From the NCBI RefSeq assembly GCF_004000605.1, contig NZ_CP018911.1, positions 868,001 to 932,000 on the forward strand: a DNA stretch of 64,000 nucleotides, given 5' to 3'. The notes beneath the pieces were generated by a model, which was not told the origin of the DNA, made no database searches, and worked only from the letters and a program-made list of their open reading frames with translations. This DNA comes from Glycocaulis alkaliphilus (lineage in GTDB: Bacteria > Pseudomonadota > Alphaproteobacteria > Caulobacterales > Maricaulaceae). Position numbers and translations under genes: made by a program. Positions 58,347-64,000 of this stretch are shown piece after piece; the first letter of the stretch is position 1; each line of letters starts with the position of its first letter.

Positions 58347-59818
58347 TGGCAGCGAGATTTCTGGCCACGCTGGCGGCGCTTGCGCCGTTATTGCTGTGTG
58401 CCCCGGCCTATTCGCAAGGCGCAGGTGTGGAGCGGACCAACACGCTTCAGGTGACGATCCGCCAGCCCGGCGAGGGTCCGGTGTCAGAGCGCATTACACT
58501 GCCCCTCGGACAGGCCGCCGTGATCCATCTGCCCGTTGACGCCGCCGACGTGATGGTCGCCAACCCGGCTGTTGCTGACGCCGTGGTGCGCACGCCCACC
58601 CGCGCTGTATTGCTGGGTCAGGGTGTCGGGCGCACCAATGTTTTCTTTTTTGATGGTGATGGCGCGCTGATCCTTGATCTGGCGGTGCGTGTCGAGCGCG
58701 ATATGGACGGGTTGAGCGATGCGCTGCGGCGCTTCGTGCCCGATGGCCGTATCGCCGCTGAATCGATGAACGCCAATATCGTCCTGTCCGGAACGGTGCC
58801 CTCTGCCAGTGCCGCAGACACCGCCCTGCAGGTGGCGCGCCGCTGGGCTGATGACCCGGAGCAGGTGATCTCTTTTCTGACCGTTGAGGGGCGCGATCAG
58901 GTGCTCTTGCGTGTGCGCATTGTGGAAATGCAGCGTACGCTGGTGCGCCAGCTCGGCATCAATCTGAGCGCCAATCTGAATACGGCCAGCCCGACGGTAA
59001 ACCGTATCGACACTGAAAACGCTTTCGGCCTGGCAGGCAGTGCGCTTGGCGGGCTGACGGGCCGGGCCGATCTGCTCAATGCTCTCGGAGCAAACACGCG
59101 GCTGGGAGCGACCTTCGCGGCATTGGAGCGTGTCGGTCTGGTGCGCACGCTAGCCGAGCCGAATCTCAGCGCGATTTCCGGTGAGTCGGCAAACTTCCTG
59201 GCGGGCGGCGAGTTTCCCGTGCCTGTCGGACGTGATCGCGACGGTAATATCACGATTGAATACAAGCCGTTTGGCGTCGGCCTTGGCTTCACGCCCGTGG
59301 TTCTGTCGGAGGGGCGTATCTCCTTGCGTATTTCCACCGAGGTCTCCGAGCTGTCCAATCAGGGTTCGATCACGCTGGGGGGCAGCACGCAGACCGATGC
59401 GGACGGCAACGTCATTGGCGGCGTCCCGGCGCTGACCATTCCCTCGCTGACCGTGAACCGCGCGGAAACGACCGTGGAGTTGCCCTCCGGCGGCAGTCTG
59501 GTCATTGCCGGCCTGATCAAGGAAGAAACCCGGCAGGCCATGGACGGCGTTCCCGGGGTAGAGCGCCTGCCCGTTCTGGGCGCGCTTTTCCGCTCGCGCG
59601 ATTTTGCCAATAGCGAAACCGAGCTGGTGATTGTCGTCACCCCCTATCTGGTCGATCCGGCAAATCCGAACGAGCTTTCGTCGCCCGGCGACGGGTTTGA
59701 GCCTGCCTCGACGGCGGCACACGTCTTTCTTGGCCGCCTGAACCGTGTCTACGCCGCGCCGGGTGCGCAGGTGGAAGGGCAGGGCTGGACCGGCCCTGTC
59801 GGCTTCAGCGTGGAGTAG
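58343..59818 (+). CDS. cpaC: Flp pilus secretin CpaC/RcpA
   Basis: A 491-residue outer-membrane secretin. Signal peptide (ends ~residue 24, AYSQG); N-terminal domain GQAAVIHLPVDAADVMVANPAVADAV, similar to the separate protein at 54671; a BON-like region with VLSGTVPSASAADTALQVARRW; and the secretin core LVRTLAEPNLSAISGESANFLAGGEFPVPV, ending TELVIVVTPYLVDP. It forms the pilus exit pore. Its ATG-ATG start overlaps the cpaB stop. Confidence 0.93.
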   Translation: MMAARFLATLAALAPLLLCAPAYSQGAGVERTNTLQVTIRQPGEGPVSERITLPLGQAAVIHLPVDAADVMVANPAVADAVVRTPTRAVLLGQGVGRTNVFFFDGDGALILDLAVRVERDMDGLSDALRRFVPDGRIAAESMNANIVLSGTVPSASAADTALQVARRWADDPEQVISFLTVEGRDQVLLRVRIVEMQRTLVRQLGINLSANLNTASPTVNRIDTENAFGLAGSALGGLTGRADLLNALGANTRLGATFAALERVGLVRTLAEPNLSAISGESANFLAGGEFPVPVGRDRDGNITIEYKPFGVGLGFTPVVLSEGRISLRISTEVSELSNQGSITLGGSTQTDADGNVIGGVPALTIPSLTVNRAETTVELPSGGSLVIAGLIKEETRQAMDGVPGVERLPVLGALFRSRDFANSETELVIVVTPYLVDPANPNELSSPGDGFEPASTAAHVFLGRLNRVYAAPGAQVEGQGWTGPVGFSVE

Positions 59819-59822
59819 CGCC

Positions 59823-60476
59823 ATGATGATCAGAGCCATCTGCCTGACTTTTGCCGCGGCTTTTGCGATGAGCGCCTGTGCGTCGGCGCCCCGCGAGCTG
59901 CCGCGCGCCACCGCCATGGCTGAGACGGTACGCGTGGAGATGCCCGTTGATCCGCGCGATAATGGCCTGACATGGGCCCAGCTGGAACTCATCGAGGCAC
60001 TGGCCGGTGAGTACAAGGCGCGAGGCCATGGGCCTTTCGTCATCTCCTACCCCCAGAATGCCGGTAATGCCGAAGCGGCGCTGGGCGCAATCGCCGATGT
60101 GCGCACTGCGCTCTACGGCCACGGGCTGGACTGGCGCCAGATCGGCGGCGGCGCCTACGAAGCCGGCGGCTATGTTCAGGCGCCTGTCGTCTTTTCCTTC
60201 ACCCGCTACCGCGCCGTAGCGCCGGAGTGCGAGAACCGCTGGAGCGATGTGCGCAATGCCCGTCCGGGCGGGCGCTGGGGCGGGTTTGGCTGCGCCACCG
60301 AGCAGAATATTGCGGCCATGGTCGCTGATCCGCGTGATCTTGTGACCCCGCGCACCTTCGATGATCCCGATGCCGCCCGCCGCCAGACGGTTCTCGACCG
60401 CTGGCGTCAGGGCCAGTCCACCACAAGCGAGCGCAGCGCCAGCGAGAGCGGCACTGTCAGCCGCGCCGTTGAATAG
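59823..60476 (+). CDS. cpaD: Flp pilus assembly lipoprotein CpaD
   Basis: A 217-residue protein with a lipoprotein signal (CLTFAAAFAMSAC, lipid Cys near residue 19) and the CpaD-type closing FGCATEQNIAAMVADPRDLVTPRT. It is thought to be an outer-membrane pilotin-like partner of the secretin. I chose the first of two adjacent ATGs after the cpaC stop. The C-terminal ~30 residues are Ser-rich. Confidence 0.88.
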   Translation: MMIRAICLTFAAAFAMSACASAPRELPRATAMAETVRVEMPVDPRDNGLTWAQLELIEALAGEYKARGHGPFVISYPQNAGNAEAALGAIADVRTALYGHGLDWRQIGGGAYEAGGYVQAPVVFSFTRYRAVAPECENRWSDVRNARPGGRWGGFGCATEQNIAAMVADPRDLVTPRTFDDPDAARRQTVLDRWRQGQSTTSERSASESGTVSRAVE

Positions 60477-60506
60477 TCAGACCGTCCAGCTGGAACCAGA
60501 CATACG

Positions 60507-61928
60507 ATGACACAGGCCAGACCATACGAAGATGACGGGTTCGATGCCGGGGATGAATTCCTGGGCGACGACTTTTCCACGCCGTCAGACCCGTTTCTGG
60601 ATGCCGCCACGGTTGAGGCGCGCCTGCGCGGCGAGATCGCCGGTGCCGCTGACCCGTTTGACGAGCCCTTGCAGCCTGTCCCGCAACCGGCTGGAACATC
60701 CGGGTTTGGCGCAAAGCTGGCTGCGGCCAACAGGACTGCGCCTGATTTCATCAGCGAGGCAGACCCCGCGCCCAGCCGCCCGCGCGTCGAGGCGCGCGCC
60801 TCTGACTTGTCAGCTGTCTCGCCGGGGCTCTACGGCGAGGTTGATGCTGATGCCGGTGATGTGATCCAGCCGGTGCCGCGTATCTCCATCGAGGCGTTCT
60901 GCGAGCGTCCGGAAACCGGGGCGCTCATCCATAACGCTGGCGCGGACCGGCGGCTGGCACGCGCTCACGTCAATGTCGAGCTCGGCGGGCTGGCAGGCGC
61001 CATTGAGCGCTTTCATGACGAATCCACGCCGAACCTGCTGATTATCGAGACCGGCATGCGCGGGGCGCAGCTTTTTGCCCAGCTGGACGAGCTGGCCTCG
61101 GTCTGCGACGGCGATACGCGTATCATCATTATCGGCGCGGCCAACGACATCGCGCTTTACCGCGAGCTGATGCGCCGGGGCGTGAGCGAGTATCTCGTGC
61201 CGCCGATGACGCCGCTGCACCTGATCCGCACCATCTCCGGCCTGTTTGTGGATCCCGATGCCCCGTTCGCGGGCCGTTCGATTGCCTTTATCGGTGCCAA
61301 GGGCGGGGTTGGCTCGTCCACGATTGCGCACAACATCGCCTGGTGCATGGGCGAGCTGCAGCACATGGACACGGTGCTGGTCGATCTCGATCTCAGCTTT
61401 GGCACTGCAGGGCTGGATTTCAACCAGGACCCGGCCCAGACCATCGGCCATGCACTGGCCGATCCGGACCGGCTGGACGACGCGCTTCTCGACCGCCTGC
61501 TGGTCAAGTGCGGCGAGCGCCTGAGCCTCTTTTCCGCGCCTGCAACGCTGGAAAGTGACTGGGATTTTGGCTCCGAAGCGTTCGAGACCGTGCTGGAAAA
61601 GGTCCGCCGTCAGGCGCCTTATGTGGCGCTGGACCTGCCGCACGCCTGGTCGCCCTGGGTGCGCCGCACGCTTCTCTCGGCAGAGCAGGTGGTGGTCACG
61701 GTCACGCCCGATCTGGCATGCCTGCGCAACGCCAAGAATCTGTTCGATCTGGTGCGCCAGAACCGGCCCAATGACGAACCGCCAAAGGTCATCGTCAACA
61801 TGGCCGGGTGCCCGAAAAAGCCCGATATTCCGCTCAAGGACTTCTCCGATGCACTGGGTACCGCGCCCCTTCTGGTGCTGCCCTTCGAGCCTGCGCTGTT
61901 CGGGCGGCAGCCAATAACGGCCAGATGA
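60507..61928 (+). CDS. cpaE: Pilus assembly ATPase CpaE (MinD/ParA-like), ending early by frameshift
   Basis: A 473-residue protein as read. A ~130-residue acidic, low-complexity N-terminus precedes a response-regulator-like domain (LLIIETGMRGAQLFAQLDELA) and a ParA/MinD ATPase domain with deviant Walker A GAKGGVGSST from residue 263 and VDLDLSFGTAGLDFNQDP. CpaE places the pilus machine at the pole in Caulobacter. The frame ends PFEPALFGRQPITAR*, whereas relatives continue with an ANNGQMIAEVD-type segment, which is present in the -1 frame. So one G appears lost (or is bypassed) in the GGG at 61902-61904. Confidence 0.85.
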   Translation: MTQARPYEDDGFDAGDEFLGDDFSTPSDPFLDAATVEARLRGEIAGAADPFDEPLQPVPQPAGTSGFGAKLAAANRTAPDFISEADPAPSRPRVEARASDLSAVSPGLYGEVDADAGDVIQPVPRISIEAFCERPETGALIHNAGADRRLARAHVNVELGGLAGAIERFHDESTPNLLIIETGMRGAQLFAQLDELASVCDGDTRIIIIGAANDIALYRELMRRGVSEYLVPPMTPLHLIRTISGLFVDPDAPFAGRSIAFIGAKGGVGSSTIAHNIAWCMGELQHMDTVLVDLDLSFGTAGLDFNQDPAQTIGHALADPDRLDDALLDRLLVKCGERLSLFSAPATLESDWDFGSEAFETVLEKVRRQAPYVALDLPHAWSPWVRRTLLSAEQVVVTVTPDLACLRNAKNLFDLVRQNRPNDEPPKVIVNMAGCPKKPDIPLKDFSDALGTAPLLVLPFEPALFGRQPITAR

Positions 61929-62062
61929 TCGCAGAGGTCGACGCCAAATCGAAGGCGGCTGACGGATTTGCCCATGTGGCCAGCCAGCTTACAGGGCGCA
62001 GCTCCGCGCCGGTCCGCCAGCAGCGTTCAGGCCTGAAATCACTGTTCGGGCGCAAAGGTTAG
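61904..62062 (+). pseudogene. cpaE: Displaced C-terminal segment of CpaE (-1 frame)
   Basis: Reading from 61904 in the shifted frame gives AAANNGQMIAEVDAKSKAADGF, then LTGRSSAP and a basic end LKSLFGRKG, the expected CpaE C-terminus. Its TAG stop lies 16 bp before cpaF, a normal operon gap, whereas the in-frame stop at 61928 leaves a 150-bp gap. Possible readings: base-call error, recent mutation or programmed -1 slippage. Confidence 0.75.
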
Positions 62063-62078
62063 AGGCAGCAGGCAAGGC

Positions 62079-63560
62079 ATGTTCGGCAAGCGCACCACCG
62101 CTCCACAGCCCACCCCGGCAGCGCCCCCTGCCAGCGCCGCGCCTGCGCCTGCCGCACGCCCGGCGCCATCTGCCCAGCCACGCCCGCGCCCCGCTGCACC
62201 CGCGCCCCAGCCGCGCGCCAGCGCTGCGCCGCAGGCCGCCAGCAAACCCAAGCCCCGCCCTGCCGTACAGGTCGGTCAGGAACGCTCCGCCGAGTACTAT
62301 GCGATCAAGACGACGATCTTCAACGCGCTGATCGATACGATTGACCTTGGCCAGCTCGCTCGCCTCGACAACGCCACGGCGGCGGAGGAAATCCGCGACA
62401 TCGTCACCGAGATCATCTCGATCAAGAACGTGGCTATGTCGATCGCGGAGCAGGAAAACCTGCTGCAGGACATCTGCAATGACGTTCTGGGCTACGGGCC
62501 GCTGGAGCCGCTTCTGGCACGCGACGATATTGCCGACATCATGGTCAATGGCGCGGGCGATGTGTTCATCGAGGTCAATGGCCGCGTCCAGAAGACAGGT
62601 ATCCGCTTCCGCGACAATGGCCAGCTGATGAATATCTGCCAGCGCATCGTGTCCCAGGTGGGACGGCGCGTGGATGAAAGCTCGCCGATCTGCGATGCGC
62701 GCCTTGCCGATGGCTCGCGCGTCAACGTCATCGCGCCGCCGCTGGCGCTTGATGGCCCCACGCTGACGATCCGGAAGTTCAAGAAAGACAAGCTGACCAT
62801 GCAGCACCTGGTCGATTTCGGATCGATCACGCCCGAAGGCGCCAAGGTGCTGCAGATCATCGGCGCATCGCGCTGCAACGTGCTCATCTCCGGCGGTACG
62901 GGCTCGGGCAAGACGACGCTGCTGAACTGCCTGACCGGCTTCATCGGGGAAGAAGAGCGCGTCATCACCTGTGAAGACGCCGCCGAGCTGCAGCTGCAGC
63001 AGCCGCACGTGGTACGTCTTGAAACCCGTCCGCCCAATCTGGAGGGCACGGGCCAGGTCACGATGCGTGATCTGGTCAAGAACTGCCTGCGCATGCGCCC
63101 CGAACGCATCATCGTTGGCGAGGTGCGCGGTCCCGAAGCCTTTGACCTGCTGCAGGCGATGAATACCGGCCATGACGGCTCCATGGGCACGCTGCACGCC
63201 AACTCCCCGCGTGAAGGGCTGTCGCGCATCGAGTCCATGATCACGATGGGCGGCTACAACCTGCCGACCAAGACCATCCGGGAAATGATCTCCGGCTCGA
63301 TTGACGTGGTGGTGCAGGCTGCGCGCCTGCGCGATGGGACGCGCAAGATCACCCACATCACCGAGGTGCTCGGCATGGAGGGGGATGTCATCGTCACCCA
63401 GGATCTCTTTGTCTACGAGATCACAGGCGAGGACGAACACGGCAATATCACCGGCCGTCACGTCTCGACGGGCATCGCCCGTCCGAAATTCTGGGACCGG
63501 GCCCGCTATTTCGGTCTGGAACGCGAACTGGCCGCCGCTCTCGACGCCTCGGAGGCCTGA
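62079..63560 (+). CDS. cpaF: Pilus assembly ATPase CpaF/TadA
   Basis: A 493-residue type II/IV secretion ATPase. A Pro/Ala-rich N-terminal ~65 residues lead to the N-domain (YYAIKTTIFNALIDTIDLGQLARLD) and the motor with GGTGSGKT at residues 272-279, the Asp-box-type GEEERVITCEDAAELQL, Walker B region RPERIIVGEVRGPEAFDLLQAMNTGHDGSMGTLHAN (His included). It powers pilus extension and retraction. tadB follows after 6 bp. Confidence 0.96.
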   Translation: MFGKRTTAPQPTPAAPPASAAPAPAARPAPSAQPRPRPAAPAPQPRASAAPQAASKPKPRPAVQVGQERSAEYYAIKTTIFNALIDTIDLGQLARLDNATAAEEIRDIVTEIISIKNVAMSIAEQENLLQDICNDVLGYGPLEPLLARDDIADIMVNGAGDVFIEVNGRVQKTGIRFRDNGQLMNICQRIVSQVGRRVDESSPICDARLADGSRVNVIAPPLALDGPTLTIRKFKKDKLTMQHLVDFGSITPEGAKVLQIIGASRCNVLISGGTGSGKTTLLNCLTGFIGEEERVITCEDAAELQLQQPHVVRLETRPPNLEGTGQVTMRDLVKNCLRMRPERIIVGEVRGPEAFDLLQAMNTGHDGSMGTLHANSPREGLSRIESMITMGGYNLPTKTIREMISGSIDVVVQAARLRDGTRKITHITEVLGMEGDVIVTQDLFVYEITGEDEHGNITGRHVSTGIARPKFWDRARYFGLERELAAALDASEA

Positions 63561-63566
63561 CGCGCC

Positions 63567-64000
63567 ATGGGCGATCTCTCCTTCATCATCGCTGCCATCG
63601 CCGCCTTCGTGGCCGTGGCCGGCGTCGGGATTGCCTTTACCAGCGGCGGCAACAAGCGTCAGGCCCAGCGCGTGCAGATTGCCGTCGGCGCGCCCTTGCA
63701 GGCCGGCAGGCGCCAGACCAGTGCGCTCGACCAGACGGCGCAGAAAAAACGTCAGGTGCAGGAAACGCTGAAAGAGCTGGAAGAGCGCCAGAAGGCTGCG
63801 CGCAAACGGGCTCTCACCTTGCGTGCGAAGCTGGAGCAGGCAGGTGTCAGCTGGACACCGCAACATTTCTGGATTGCGTCAGCCGTAATCGGCGTCCTGG
63901 CGGCGTTTGTGGTCTTTGCAGCCGGCATGAACGTACTCATAACACTGTCCGCGGGCTTTGTTGCCGGGCTGGGCCTGCCTCGCTGGATCGTCGGGTTTCT
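63567..64000 (+). CDS. TadB-like inner-membrane platform protein, 5' part
   Basis: The window ends inside this gene, leaving about 144 residues. It has an N-terminal membrane segment (SFIIAAIAAFVAVAGVGIAF), a charged coiled-coil-like stretch (KKRQVQETLKELEERQKAARKRALTLRAKLEQAG) and the start of the next hydrophobic hairpin. The size, position after cpaF and this layout fit TadB/CpaG of the Tad system. Confidence 0.85.
   Translation, partial: MGDLSFIIAAIAAFVAVAGVGIAFTSGGNKRQAQRVQIAVGAPLQAGRRQTSALDQTAQKKRQVQETLKELEERQKAARKRALTLRAKLEQAGVSWTPQHFWIASAVIGVLAAFVVFAAGMNVLITLSAGFVAGLGLPRWIVGF

Overview
The window is high-GC DNA from an alphaproteobacterium. Its RpoA, RpoB, ATP12-type chaperone, TrmH-tRNA-tuf order and cpa/tad pilus locus resemble those of Caulobacterales/Maricaulales-type stalked or marine bacteria. 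That placement is inferred from remembered protein families, not from a search.

Layout. (1) 1-9 kb, mostly minus strand: the end of a Ppx/GppA phosphatase, RNase D, an LplT-like transporter next to a PlsC-like acyltransferase (probable lysophospholipid salvage), a small unknown gene, a sodium:solute symporter, an AidB-like acyl-CoA dehydrogenase and a TrmH/SpoU rRNA methyltransferase. (2) 8.9-30.6 kb, plus strand: tRNA-Tyr, tRNA-Gly, tuf copy 1, a large TonB-dependent receptor, tRNA-Trp, secE-nusG-rplKAJL-rpoBC (beta operon), then rpsL-rpsG-fusA-tuf copy 2 (str operon). (3) 30.7-44.8 kb: the unbroken S10, spc and alpha ribosomal operons with secY, adk and rpoA, closed by a strong terminator after rplQ. 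(4) 45-54.6 kb: DegQ/HtrA-like protease, RarA, a serine beta-lactamase-like hydrolase, a 30-residue membrane protein, paired CrcB fluoride channel subunits, then a tightly overlapping set of RluA-family pseudouridine synthase, TPR/2OG-oxygenase-like protein, HAD phosphatase and ATP12 chaperone. (5) 54.6 kb to the end: a Tad/Flp pilus assembly locus (secretin N-terminal-domain protein, two TadE-like pseudopilins, CpaA, CpaB, CpaC, CpaD, CpaE, CpaF and the start of TadB). No flp pilin gene and no TadC are inside the window.

Signals beyond ordinary annotation. Two 332-bp copies of an unlabelled, terminally inverted, hairpin-rich repeat (4314-4645 and 55123-55454) abut coding stop codons; copy 1 sits exactly between two convergent stops. 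The CpaE gene carries an apparent one-base frameshift in its last ~50 codons. The two tuf genes differ at only seven bases I could find, and their identity stops exactly at the CDS ends. A TonB-dependent receptor interrupts the classical tuf-tRNA-Trp-secE arrangement. Three palindromic intergenic repeats of two other families are also present. I do not see an obviously new defence or biosynthetic system; the 332-bp element is the best candidate for something undescribed.
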